Source: Olsenella sp. KH3B4
GTDB lineage: Bacteria; Actinomycetota; Coriobacteriia; Coriobacteriales; Atopobiaceae
Reading direction: 5' to 3'
NCBI GenBank assembly: GCA_900111695.1
Contig: FOHD01000002.1
Coordinates: 186,001 to 250,000, forward strand
DNA length: 64,000 nt
Made by a program: the position numbers and the translations under genes. Below the pieces are notes generated by a model that was not told the origin of the DNA, ran no database searches, and saw nothing but the letters and a program-made list of their open reading frames with translations. Within the stretch, counting starts at the first letter, position 1, and each line of letters starts with the position of its first letter. Positions 51,377 through 59,464 of this stretch are shown here, in pieces.

Positions 51377-52183
51377 CTATCCCTCCAACCTGTGCGAGAA
51401 GTGCAGCAGCGCCTCGAGGACGCCACCGCCCACGGCCCGTGCCTTATCCGAGACGCTGAAGCAGTGGCCCACCTTGCAGCGCGGATCGATGTCTCCGGAC
51501 TTCATTCCCTTGGTGACGGGGCAGCCCTCCTGTAGAAGGCCGCGAAGCACGCCGTCGATCGTTGCATAGAGGGGCTCTCCCGAGACCTTGGCCACAAGGT
51601 CGCCCTTCTTGACCTGGTCGCCGATCTTTGCGATGGGCTCGAAGGGGCCGTCTGCCGGCGCGCGCAGCACGCGCTCGGTGGTGAAGCCGCCGATGTTTCC
51701 CGGCACGCCGGTGTTGGGGATGGGCGAGCCGTCGTAGATAACGCGCCCAAGGTAGTGGCCGCGCTTGGTCTCGATGGCAGCGTGGCAGTCAGCGCTCGAG
51801 TTCTCGCCAGCGTGGAAGCCTGGCCCCACGCCAATGACCACGGGCGCCATGTCCTTGGTGGTCCCCAGGTTCTCCTTGGCGAGAATGGCGTCGACCACGG
51901 CCTCGGGGGCCAGCTCGGGAATGCTCTCCCCCTTGGGATCAACCAGCACGGCGATGGTCCCGGTGGCCGCGACCTTGGCAGCCTCGGCCGCGCTCTCGCA
52001 ACGCACGGCACGGATGCCCTCGACCTCGGCATCGCCCAGACGCACCGCCTCAGAGAAGCACACGGTGCGCCGCACCGAGGTGGGCACCGCCACGTCCAAC
52101 ATCACGATAGACGCCCCCGAGCGGTGAAGCCGCACGGCAATGCCCGAGGCGATGTCTCCCGCCCCTCTCACAACAACCAGCAT
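51377..52183 (-). CDS. yqeB: Selenium-dependent hydroxylase accessory protein YqeB
   Basis: A 268-residue protein of the YqeB (EF2563) family. A Rossmann-like N-terminus (VVVRGAGDIASGIAVRLHRSG) is followed by VGPGFHAGENSSADCHAAIETKRGHYLGRV and a C-terminal biotinyl-lipoyl-like segment (IGDQVKKGDLVAKVSGEPLYA). The family occurs only with selenium-dependent molybdenum hydroxylases and is thought to take part in inserting selenium into the cofactor. The exact chemistry is unknown. It lies between the DUF3343 gene and selD. Confidence 0.92.
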   Translation of the reverse strand: MLVVVRGAGDIASGIAVRLHRSGASIVMLDVAVPTSVRRTVCFSEAVRLGDAEVEGIRAVRCESAAEAAKVAATGTIAVLVDPKGESIPELAPEAVVDAILAKENLGTTKDMAPVVIGVGPGFHAGENSSADCHAAIETKRGHYLGRVIYDGSPIPNTGVPGNIGGFTTERVLRAPADGPFEPIAKIGDQVKKGDLVAKVSGEPLYATIDGVLRGLLQEGCPVTKGMKSGDIDPRCKVGHCFSVSDKARAVGGGVLEALLHFSHRLEG

Positions 52184-52217
52184 GTCTCCCCCTCCATCCA
52201 GCTAGGAGCAGGTGCCC

Positions 52218-52457
52218 CTAGAGTTCCAGCTCGTACAATCCGGCGCAGGTAAAGCGCCCCTTCGCAAGCCGCTCGAAGTCGCCGCGCGCCTCGGGCGGCA
52301 TGGACCAGGCAAGGCCGCAGTCCGCACGGATGCTCACGGGCGTTGGGATGATCCTTCCCGCAACGCCAGCCTCCTTGCAGGCCGCCTCGCAGGCAAGCGC
52401 CTCGTGCGTGGAGTCAAACGACGCCACCACGCGTGGCTCGCGCCTATGCCGTGGCAT
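52218..52457 (-). CDS. DUF3343 (putative Se/S carrier-like) protein
   Basis: A 79-residue protein of the DUF3343 type (VASFDSTHEALACEAACKEAGVAGRIIPTP, seen in part; then RADCGLAWSM and a late Cys in TCAGLY). The paired Cys in ADCGL and CAGLY suit a sulfur or selenium carrier role. The start at 52457 overlaps the cysteine desulfurase gene by 14 bp, so they are translationally coupled. The family routinely travels with yedF, selD and yqeB. Confidence 0.85.
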   Translation of the reverse strand: MPRHRREPRVVASFDSTHEALACEAACKEAGVAGRIIPTPVSIRADCGLAWSMPPEARGDFERLAKGRFTCAGLYELEL

Positions 52458-53640
52458 CGTCGCCCTCCCCCTCCGAGGCCAGCTCTGCCAGGGCCGAAAG
52501 TGCCGCGTCCACGTCACCCTCGGTGGTGAAGCACCCAAACGAGAAGCGAACGGCACCCGTGTCCTGCGTCCCCAGCGCCCGATGCATGCGCGGCGCGCAG
52601 TGGCCGCCCGCGCGCACGGCGATGTCGTAGTCGTGGCCAAGCGCGTCTGCGACCTCGGAGGAGTCCCAGCCCGGAAGGTTCACGCTCACGACCGGCGCGT
52701 GGTCAAAGCCGGTGGCGAGAAGCCCCTGCTCCGTTGCTGGGAAGTCCCCGTAGACCGTGGCGCCCACGCGCCGCGCGCCCGCCACGAAACGCCTCACGAG
52801 CGCGAGGTCGTGGGCGTGGATGGCGCCGAGGCCCTTCTCGGCAATCCATGCAGCCGCCGCCGAGAGGCCCGCGATGCCGTGGCCGTTGAGCGTGCCAGCC
52901 TCGAGGTGCTCGGGGTAGCCTGCGGGCTGGCCCTCCTCGAAGGAGAGAACGCCCGTGCCGCCGCGCAGCACCGGGTGCACGTCCGCGCTGGGTGCCACGG
53001 CAAGGCCGCCCGTGCCCTGTGGGCCCATGAGGGCCTTGTGCCCCGTAAAAGCCACGAGGTCTATGCCCAGCTCGTCCATGCATATGGGACGCGCGCCTGC
53101 GGTCTGCGCGCAGTCGAGAAGCACCGACGCACCCGCGCCGTGGGCCGCATCGACCACGCGGGCAAGCTCCTCTCGCGAGAGGACGTTGCCGGTGAGGTTG
53201 GAGGCATGCGTGAGACAGACAAGGTTCGTACCAGGCACTATGGCGTTTATCAGGGCATCTATGTCCAATGCGCCGCGGCGGTCCGCCGCCGCAAAGCTGA
53301 GCGTCACGCCCCTCTCGTCACGCAGGCGATAGAGCGGCCGCAGGATCGAGTTGTGGTCCCAGTCCGTTGCCACCACGCGGCCACCGTCGGGCACCGTGCC
53401 CAGGATGGCCATGTTGAGCGCCTCGGTAGCGTTGGCAGCAAAGACCAGACGCTCGGGATGACCAAAGCCGAGAAGCGCCGAGACCCGCTCCCGCGCAAGG
53501 GCGATGGAGCGGGCGGCTGCGAGCTCTGACTCGTGGGCACCGCGGCCGCACGAGCCAAAGGTGCGCAGGGCATCCGCGACGGCGTCAATCACGCACTCCG
53601 GGCGCTGGTGCGAGGTGGCGGCGCAGTTGAGGTAGATCAT
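52444..53640 (-). CDS. Cysteine desulfurase-family aminotransferase of Se-Mo hydroxylase clusters
   Basis: A 398-residue PLP enzyme (class V aminotransferase, EF2568-like). YLNCAATSHQRP starts the fold; the PLP-binding Lys is in AFTGHKALMGPQG, and the catalytic Cys is in GGHCAPRMH. It releases sulfur or selenium from cysteine or selenocysteine as a persulfide or selenide, presumably for the YedF/DUF3343 carriers and SelD. The ATG at 53640 is 15 bp after yedF. Its specificity for selenium rests on gene context, not on a residue seen here. Confidence 0.9.
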   Translation of the reverse strand: MIYLNCAATSHQRPECVIDAVADALRTFGSCGRGAHESELAAARSIALARERVSALLGFGHPERLVFAANATEALNMAILGTVPDGGRVVATDWDHNSILRPLYRLRDERGVTLSFAAADRRGALDIDALINAIVPGTNLVCLTHASNLTGNVLSREELARVVDAAHGAGASVLLDCAQTAGARPICMDELGIDLVAFTGHKALMGPQGTGGLAVAPSADVHPVLRGGTGVLSFEEGQPAGYPEHLEAGTLNGHGIAGLSAAAAWIAEKGLGAIHAHDLALVRRFVAGARRVGATVYGDFPATEQGLLATGFDHAPVVSVNLPGWDSSEVADALGHDYDIAVRAGGHCAPRMHRALGTQDTGAVRFSFGCFTTEGDVDAALSALAELASEGEGDDATA

Positions 53641-53655
53641 GGTGCCGGCCTTGGG

Positions 53656-54267
53656 CTACAGCGTGGTGACGCCCGGCTCGCCGGCCATGACCTTGGCGAT
53701 CTCGTACAGGTTGGTCACGCCGCCCACGGCGAGCTTCTCGCGAATGCCGTAGAAGTCAAGGCAGGTACCACAGGTGAGGATCTGCGTGCCGCGGCTCTCG
53801 AGCTCCTTGATGTCCTCGAGCGACTCAGAGCCCTCGCAGGTGAGGTGCGCGCCGCCGTTGAAGAAGATCATCTTCTTGGGGACGGAATCGCCGTGCGCCA
53901 GGGCGTAGATGAGGCCCTTCATGAGGATGTGGCCGAGCTTCTCGTCCCCACGACCCATGGAGTCAGTGTCAACGGCAATCACGGAGGCGCCGGTGGCTGG
54001 TAGGTCGCAGAAGGCCTGGGCCTCGGAGGCGGCGTTCTCGGAAGCGCTCACCTCACCGCGCGGGGTAAGGGTAAGGGTGGTCTCGTCGCCGGAGGCGGTG
54101 GTGGTGAGGTCGCAGTTCTTCTCGGCTGCAAGGCGCGTGAGGTTGCCCAGGGCAACGGAGTCGTTGACGACGACCTCGAGGGACTCGCCGGCGGCAAGCT
54201 TGGGCAGGGCCTCCAGCGTGAGCACGACGGGCTTGGGGCAGGTGAGATTGCGTGCGTCGATCTTCAT
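53656..54267 (-). CDS. yedF: Selenium metabolism protein YedF
   Basis: A 203-residue two-domain protein. Residues 1-75 form a TusA/SirA-like domain with the sulfur-carrier motif LTCPKPV. Residues 95-200 form a DsrE-like domain (KKMIFFNGGAHLTCEGSES, then ILTCGTCLDFYG) with a CGTC pair. YedF is a selenium/sulfur carrier seen only in organisms with selenium-dependent hydroxylases or other selenium use. The ATG at 54267 follows TTGGAG; it is first in the six-gene operon running to xdhC. Confidence 0.92.
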   Translation of the reverse strand: MKIDARNLTCPKPVVLTLEALPKLAAGESLEVVVNDSVALGNLTRLAAEKNCDLTTTASGDETTLTLTPRGEVSASENAASEAQAFCDLPATGASVIAVDTDSMGRGDEKLGHILMKGLIYALAHGDSVPKKMIFFNGGAHLTCEGSESLEDIKELESRGTQILTCGTCLDFYGIREKLAVGGVTNLYEIAKVMAGEPGVTTL

Positions 54268-54365
54268 GGTGACTCCAATCTGTTTGCCGACGGAGCACTG
54301 CGACTTTCGTTGGGTGACGTCGAGCGTTAACCACATGAGTGTATAACGTTAGGGCGAAAGAACCG

Positions 54366-54394
54366 TGAGACAAAGGGACAGTCCCTTTGTCTCA
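54366..54394. repeat. TGAGACAAAGGGAC palindrome, copy 6
   Basis: TGAGACAAAGGGAC-a-GTCCCTTTGTCTCA in the divergent promoter region between yedF and yqeC. It is the only copy not next to a stop codon. Confidence 0.88.
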
Positions 54395-54464
54395 TCCGAT
54401 ATGCTGTGAGACGGGGATGTTCTCTCGCCTCATTAGAGCATATGACTTTTTGTAAGGGTTCCTT

Positions 54465-55172
54465 ATGAATCTTACGGATTTGCTGCGAACGGATAGCGGG
54501 GTTCTCTCAGTGGTGGGGAGCGGCGGCAAGTCGACTCTCGTGAACGAGCTTGCGCGCGAGCTGGGCTGCACGGTGGTTATCGCCACGTCCACCCACATGC
54601 TTGCGCCCGAGGGCTGCCCGCTCCTGCTTGACGCCACGGAGCTCGACGTCGAGCAGGCGCTTTGGTACACCCGCGTGGTCTGCGTGGGGACTCGCGCGAA
54701 GGGTGCCGACGGGGCTGCCGGAAAGCTGTGCGCGCCTTCGCTGGGCTTTGGGACGCTTGCCGTCCTCGCCGACCGCGTGCTGGTGGAGGCCGATGGCGCA
54801 CGCAGGTTGCCCCATAAGGCGCACGCGGCACACGAGCCCGTGGTACCGACCGAGAGCAGCCAGACCATCCAAGTGGTAGGCGCGTCTGGCTTTGGTGGGC
54901 GCGTGGGTAAGGTTGTGCATCGGCCGGAGCTTATGTGTGCGGCGGTGGGCTGCTCCCAAGCCGACGAGTGCACGCCCGAGCTCTATGCGCGCTTTGTCGC
55001 CACCGAGCACGCGGCGGGAGTGGTGCGCGCGGACGACATCGTGGTGAACCAGGCCGACGACCAGGCCGGCATTGAGCTTGCCGCGCGGTTTGCCGCAGCC
55101 CTGCGCGCATGCGGGGACGAGACGCCCGTCGCCGCCGGCTCCGTGCGCGAGCACCGCCTGGAGCGGGTATAG
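54465..55172 (+). CDS. yqeC: Selenium-dependent hydroxylase accessory protein YqeC
   Basis: A 235-residue P-loop protein: GSGGKSTLVNELARELG (about 18-34) as Walker A, IATSTHML, then LVEADGARRLPHKAHAAHEPVVP (Walker B and following), typical of the YqeC family. It probably hydrolyses a nucleotide while maturing the molybdenum hydroxylase. Divergent from yedF. The start at 54465 has AAGGGTTCC upstream. Confidence 0.92.
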   Translation: MNLTDLLRTDSGVLSVVGSGGKSTLVNELARELGCTVVIATSTHMLAPEGCPLLLDATELDVEQALWYTRVVCVGTRAKGADGAAGKLCAPSLGFGTLAVLADRVLVEADGARRLPHKAHAAHEPVVPTESSQTIQVVGASGFGGRVGKVVHRPELMCAAVGCSQADECTPELYARFVATEHAAGVVRADDIVVNQADDQAGIELAARFAAALRACGDETPVAAGSVREHRLERV

Positions 55173-55190
55173 CCGCGCTGGGCGCGGAGT

Positions 55191-55225
55191 GCACGGGCCG
55201 CGGGAGGCGTCCCCGCGGCCCGTGC
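55191..55225 (+). terminator. Hairpin after yqeC
   Basis: GCACGGGCCGCGGG and CCCCGCGGCCCGTGC form a GC-rich stem 18 bp past the stop; no T-run. Confidence 0.6.
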
Positions 55226-55227
55226 CT

Positions 55228-55331
55228 GGAAAACTGCGGGTTAATTGCAGTCTTGGCGGGTGGCTTCAAGAAAAACCGCAGGTAGATAGCTCGGTCCTTC
55301 TCGGCAACGTGCAATTAAGTCGCAGTTTTCC
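55228..55331. repeat. 22-bp imperfect inverted repeat with AAAACCGCAGGTA inside
   Basis: GGAAAACTGCGGGTTAATTG (from 55228) is mirrored at 55310-55331 with two mismatches over 22 bp. The 60-bp interior contains AAAACCGCAGGTA (55272-55284), identical to 37329-37341. The stretch 55332-55387 has GGAACGGAGGCCG-type short direct repeats but no gene. Confidence 0.6.
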
Positions 55332-55387
55332 CGGGGACTAGGGGGAACGGAGGCCGGGGGGAGAACGGAGGCCGAGGGGCCTCGGTC

Positions 55388-55960
55388 CTACGCCGCCGCA
55401 GGCAGGACGCACGCAATCACAACGCTCACCATGCCGATAAGTGCCAGCGGAACGCACCCGTCGACAAACGACGGCAGCGGGTCAAGACGGTAATAGAGCA
55501 CATAGCACACCAGGCTCACGACGAACCCCACCGCAGCAAGCACCGCCACGAGCGTGGCCGCACCGGTCTTTCCCGTGCCTCCAAGCGCCAGCGCGCAGAG
55601 CACCTCCATGCCAAGCCACGCCACAAAGAGCACAAGCTCGGTAGTGGGTTGACGCTGGAACACGCGCTGCGTGATGACGAGAAGAACCAGGTAAAGCACA
55701 ACGGAACCCACCAGGCATTCGACCACAGCCCCCGTTGGAGCCAGGCCCGCCGCTCCGCCGCAGACGCGCGTTGCTCCCAGGACGCCGCATGCCACCGCGC
55801 CGAGAATCGCCACGATACCGACGGTTCGCAGCGCTCCTCGCGCAGAGTCCCCGCCCACCTTGGGCCAGAAGAAGATGGCCCACCAGGCAAGATACAGCGA
55901 GCAGCACACTGCCATGAGTACGTGCCCCTGCCTCATCTGCGCAAATGCAATGGCGTCCAC
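55388..55960 (-). CDS. Small polytopic membrane protein
   Basis: A 190-residue membrane protein with about six hydrophobic helices (LMAVCCSLYLAWWAIFF; GIVAILGAVACGVLG; VVLYLVLLVI; VLFVAWLGMEVL; LVAVLAAVGFVVSLV; LIGMVSVVIACVL). No family recognised with certainty. The start is GTG at 55960, five bases after AGGAGG; the ATG at 55990 would lie inside the upstream ATPase gene. It follows that DUF4143 ATPase by 14 bp on the same strand, so they may be cotranscribed. Confidence 0.7.
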   Translation of the reverse strand: MDAIAFAQMRQGHVLMAVCCSLYLAWWAIFFWPKVGGDSARGALRTVGIVAILGAVACGVLGATRVCGGAAGLAPTGAVVECLVGSVVLYLVLLVITQRVFQRQPTTELVLFVAWLGMEVLCALALGGTGKTGAATLVAVLAAVGFVVSLVCYVLYYRLDPLPSFVDGCVPLALIGMVSVVIACVLPAAA

Positions 55961-55974
55961 GGTAGCCTCCTGCT

Positions 55975-57261
55975 CTACCTGCCCAAACATCCAATGGGAA
56001 TAACGTACACCCCATCACTCCTACGGTACGACCGCTCTCCAAGTCCAACGAGAACAGCGAGAAACTCCGGCTCACGGGTCCGAGCCAGCGAGTTTCTCTC
56101 CAACTTGTCACGGATTCGCAGGAGATTCTCGGCGGCCTCATCGACCTTGTTCTCTCCGAGCTTTACCTCGATTGCGCCCCATCTCCCGGCTGCGTCCTCC
56201 ACTATGGCATCCGCCTCAAGCCCATTGTCATCGCGATAGTAGTGGACGGGGTCCTGAGCTGCTTCGGGAAGCGCGCGGGCATACACGGACAGGTCCCGCA
56301 TACAGAGGTTCTCGAACACCAATCCAAGTGTCTGCCAGTCGCTCTTGAGCGACTGCTCGTTCATCTGGAGAAGCGAGACCGCCAATGATGGATCTACCAG
56401 GTAGCGCTTGGGGCTCGTACGAAAGCGCTTGGGAGAACGAGCGGGAGGCTCCCATCCGCGGATGGAGAGCACCAGATAGAGCGATTCGAGAAGCGCCGTA
56501 TAGTTCGATATTGTCGCCAGCGACGCGGCGTCTGCATTCTCGGACTCTCCGTACATGTCCCGGACCATGGTCTTTCTTGTGACTGCCTGCCCAAGGTTTC
56601 TCGCAAGGCTTCCCAGAAGGCGCCTGGCAACGTCAGGGTTCCCGCCCTTCGAGGGAACACTCTGCTCGATAGTCGCGTCCACGTAGTCTCGTGCGATGCG
56701 AAGCGCACGGATGGGCTTGATTCCTATCGCCTCTGGCCACCCTCCGCGACAGCACAGGGATACCAACCTGTCCGCAGTCATGCTGCAGGTAGCATATGCA
56801 AACTTGCCCTCAAAGAGCGCCGCCAGGGACACCTCTCCCGTGGAGTCTCCAGACTCTTGGAGCGACATTGGGAGCATGCGCACCCTACCAATGCGACCCG
56901 CGCCGCTGTGATGAACCTTGTCCTTCGCAGGTGTGGATGACCCAGTGAGAATCCAGAGGCCCCTTTCCCCAGAAGCATCGTCGACCTCATGGCGCACAAC
57001 ATCCCAGAGCGCAGGTGCGAGCTGCCATTCGTCAATCACATGCGGACGCTCGCCAACAAGGGCTGCCATGGGGTCCGAGAGCGCAATGTCCAGGTTCTGT
57101 CCCTCGTCCAGATAAATGATGCTCTTGGCATGCCTCCGCGCCGTCCAGGTCTTGCCACACCACTTGGCACCCGCAATCTCGATCGCCCCATAGGTCGCGA
57201 GGCACTCGTCAACCTCGTCGTCGACAATGCGTGGCAGATATCCCGCTGGCGTCACCGACAT
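55975..57261 (-). CDS. DUF4143-family AAA ATPase (third copy)
   Basis: A 428-residue family member. Walker A is AGAKWCGKTWT (about 30-40), Walker B HVIDEWQ (about 74-80), and a sensor-like ILTGSSTP follows. The C-terminal DUF4143 region contains GLEADAIVEDAAGRWGAIEVK (given in two parts: GLEADAIVED and GAIEVKLG), matching a PD-(D/E)XK-type core. The ATG at 57261 has AAGGAGGAAAGG. Seven 22-bp repeats lie upstream. It splits the selenium-maturation genes from the purine-catabolic genes, so it may have been inserted there. Confidence 0.88.
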   Translation of the reverse strand: MSVTPAGYLPRIVDDEVDECLATYGAIEIAGAKWCGKTWTARRHAKSIIYLDEGQNLDIALSDPMAALVGERPHVIDEWQLAPALWDVVRHEVDDASGERGLWILTGSSTPAKDKVHHSGAGRIGRVRMLPMSLQESGDSTGEVSLAALFEGKFAYATCSMTADRLVSLCCRGGWPEAIGIKPIRALRIARDYVDATIEQSVPSKGGNPDVARRLLGSLARNLGQAVTRKTMVRDMYGESENADAASLATISNYTALLESLYLVLSIRGWEPPARSPKRFRTSPKRYLVDPSLAVSLLQMNEQSLKSDWQTLGLVFENLCMRDLSVYARALPEAAQDPVHYYRDDNGLEADAIVEDAAGRWGAIEVKLGENKVDEAAENLLRIRDKLERNSLARTREPEFLAVLVGLGERSYRRSDGVYVIPIGCLGR

Positions 57262-57330
57262 GCCTTTCCTCCTTCACCATCTACTGCATGGTTTTCTGTG
57301 AGTATTATCACCCTTATCTAGCTGCTATGT

Positions 57331-57484
57331 TGTCGGATTCCGCGATTCTCGTTGTCACTTTCCGCGTTTTTCGTTGTCGGATTCCGCGATTCTCGTTGTC
57401 ACTTTCCGCGTTTTTCATTGTCGGATTCCGCGATTGTTGCTGTCGGATTCCGCGACGCTCACCGTCACTTTCCGCGATCGCAGC
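57331..57484. repeat. Seven exact-period 22-bp tandem repeats upstream of the DUF4143 ATPase
   Basis: Units start at 57331, 57353, 57375, 57397, 57419, 57441 and 57463, a period of exactly 22 bp. Two unit types occur: TGTCGGATTCCGCGATTCTCGT and TGTCACTTTCCGCGTTTTTCGT (each 22 bp, quoted as halves TGTCGGATTCC/GCGATTCTCGT and TGTCACTTTCC/GCGTTTTTCGT). They mostly alternate. The array lies 70-223 bp upstream of the ATPase start at 57261. No other gene is visible in 57262-57566. Confidence 0.92.
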
Positions 57485-57497
57485 CATTCCGCGGTGC

Positions 57498-57534
57498 AAA
57501 AACGGGCGGCACCGGCTCCAGCCAGCACCGCCCG
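57498..57534 (-). terminator. Terminator after ridA
   Basis: On the minus strand CGGGCGGTGCTGGC pairs with GCCGGTGCCGCCCG (57503-57534), followed by TTTTT (57498-57502), 32 bp past the ridA stop. Confidence 0.85.
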
Positions 57535-57566
57535 CCTTGCGAGCCCAAGCCCTGGACCAGCCAGGC

Positions 57567-57947
57567 CTACACCCTCGCAACAGCCTTAATCTCGACCCTG
57601 CCGCCACCGGGAAGCGCGGCAACCTGGAACGCCGCACGCGCGGGATACGGAGCCTCGAAGAAATCGGCATAAATCTCGTTCATGGCACCAAACTCGTTGA
57701 TGTCAGCGAGAAGGACGGTGGTCTCGACCACGTCGGCCATGGAGGCGCCGGCGGCCTCGAGGATGTTCTTCAGGTTGGTCAGGCTCTGGCGGGTCTGGCT
57801 CTGGATGTCATCGCCGGCGAGCTTGCCGGTGGCAGGATCGATGCCCAGCTGGCCGGAAACGTTGATGGACCCGTTGGACACAACGCCGGCAGAGTAGGGA
57901 CCAAGCGCCTTGGGAGCCTTGTCGGTGACGATGGCGGTCTTGCTCAT
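57567..57947 (-). CDS. ridA: RidA-family enamine/imine deaminase
   Basis: A 126-residue YjgF/YER057c/UK114 protein. Motifs include KAPKALGPYSAGV, VSGQLGIDPATGKL, SQTRQSLTNLKNILEAAGAS, ETTVLL and the C-terminal PYPARAAFQVAALPGGGRVEIKAVA (seen as PARAAFQVAALP, with the conserved Arg, then VEIKAVA). RidA hydrolyses reactive enamines such as 2-aminoacrylate, which arise from diaminopropionate or serine breakdown; 2,3-diaminopropionate is an intermediate of the ygeW-ygeX-ygeY purine route. The ATG at 57947 has AAGGAG. Last in the catabolic operon. Confidence 0.93.
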   Translation of the reverse strand: MSKTAIVTDKAPKALGPYSAGVVSNGSINVSGQLGIDPATGKLAGDDIQSQTRQSLTNLKNILEAAGASMADVVETTVLLADINEFGAMNEIYADFFEAPYPARAAFQVAALPGGGRVEIKAVARV

Positions 57948-58066
57948 GAGAAACTCCTTCGCTTCCTGCCCGCTTACGCGGACGACCAATGGATGAGAGA
58001 ACAGAGGGACGAGACGCCCGCGGCAAAAGCACCGGCAGAAAAACGCGCCTGCGTCGGCACGCGCCT

Positions 58067-59452
58067 CTAGCGAGCCACGTAGCGCCCGGGCTTCTCGCCC
58101 GTGGGCTCCCCGTCACGCACGGCCAGCGTGCCGTTCACAAAGACGAGCTTGGCGCGGCCATGCGCCTCGAAGCCCTCGTAGGTGGTGTAGTCAACGGCCT
58201 GGTGCTGGTTGGCCGCGCTGATGGTCCAGCGGGCCGTAGGGTCCCACACGCAGATGTCCGCGTCGGAGCCAGCGGCAAGCGCACCCTTGCGCGGGTACAT
58301 GCCAAACACGCGCGCTTGGCCTTCGGAGAGCAGGTGCAGGTAGTCCATGGGCCCGAGCTGCCCCTCGAACGTGGTCATGATGAGGGCCGGCCTGTGCTCG
58401 ACGCCAGGTCCGCCGTTGGGGATCTTGGTGAAGTCCCCGCGGCCGCGGTCCTTCTGGCCATGCAGGTTAAACGAGCAGTGATCGGTCGAGATCTGGTCGA
58501 CCTCGCCGTCTGCCACGGCCTCGCGCAGTGCCGCGATGTCCGTGGGCTTGCGCAGCGGCGGGCTCATCACGTACTTGGCGCCGGCAAAACCGTCCTCGCC
58601 CTGCTCAAGGTAGCGGGTATCGTCCAGCAGCAGGTACTGCGGGCAGGTCTCGAGCGAAACGCGCACGCCGCGCTTGCGGGCGGCGCGCACCTGCTCAAGG
58701 CCAAGCCTGGTCGAGCAGTGGACCACGTTCACGCGGGCGCCGGTGAGCTCCGAGAGGTACATAAGGCGGCTGATGGCCTCGGCCTCACACTCGGCCGGGC
58801 GGCTCAAGGGGTGCCCCTCGGGTCCCGTGATGCCCTTGGCAAGCACTCTGCGCTGCAGCTCGTTGACAAGCGTGCCGTTCTCGCAGTGCACACAGAGGAT
58901 ACCGTCGAAGGGCTTGATGGCCTCGAGCACCTCCATGGTCTGGGCGTCATCCAGGCGAAGGTGGTCATAGGCGAAGTACGTCTTGAACGAGGTGATGCCC
59001 GCCTCGCGCATGTCGGCGATCTCCTCGCGGGTGTGCTCGTTCCAGTCCGCAATCGCCATGTGGAACGCGTAGTTTGCCGTGCAGGTGCCGTCGGCGCGCT
59101 TGTGCCACTCGCCGAGAGCCTGGTGAAGGGTCATGCCCTTGTCCTGCGTGGCGTAGTCCACAATGGTCGTGGTGCCACCGCAGGCCGCAGCGCGCGTGCC
59201 GGTCTCAAAGCTGTCCGCGGTCCAGTCCATGCCCGTCCAGCACTGCATGTGGGTGTGGGCGTCAATAAAGCCCGGGTAGACCCAGCAGCCGGAGACGTCA
59301 AAGACCTCCGCATCCGCCAGCCGTGCCTCGCCGACGCCGCCGGGGACAACGTCCGCGATCTTGTCACCCTCTATGACCACGTCGCCGAGAAAGACGCCGT
59401 TCGGTGTGACTAGCTGGCCGTTTTTCAAGATCTTGCGTGCCTGCTCGCCCAT
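58067..59452 (-). CDS. hyuA: Dihydropyrimidinase/hydantoinase
   Basis: A 461-residue amidohydrolase. Metal site: H66 and H68 in DAHTHM, carboxylated K157 in SFKTYFAY, H189 in CVHCENG, H245 in VVHCST and D323 in STDHCSF. It opens cyclic amides such as hydantoins or dihydropyrimidines; in this gene set, as with E. coli hyuA next to ygeWXY, it probably acts on an intermediate of purine degradation. It lies 12 bp after the mocA-type gene and 119 bp before ridA. Start at 59452 behind GGGG. Confidence 0.93.
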   Translation of the reverse strand: MGEQARKILKNGQLVTPNGVFLGDVVIEGDKIADVVPGGVGEARLADAEVFDVSGCWVYPGFIDAHTHMQCWTGMDWTADSFETGTRAAACGGTTTIVDYATQDKGMTLHQALGEWHKRADGTCTANYAFHMAIADWNEHTREEIADMREAGITSFKTYFAYDHLRLDDAQTMEVLEAIKPFDGILCVHCENGTLVNELQRRVLAKGITGPEGHPLSRPAECEAEAISRLMYLSELTGARVNVVHCSTRLGLEQVRAARKRGVRVSLETCPQYLLLDDTRYLEQGEDGFAGAKYVMSPPLRKPTDIAALREAVADGEVDQISTDHCSFNLHGQKDRGRGDFTKIPNGGPGVEHRPALIMTTFEGQLGPMDYLHLLSEGQARVFGMYPRKGALAAGSDADICVWDPTARWTISAANQHQAVDYTTYEGFEAHGRAKLVFVNGTLAVRDGEPTGEKPGRYVAR

Positions 59453-59464
59453 ACAACCATCCCC

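Noticed and set aside
57331..57484. CRISPR array
   Set aside because: Units are contiguous at 22 bp with no unique spacers, and no cas genes are near.
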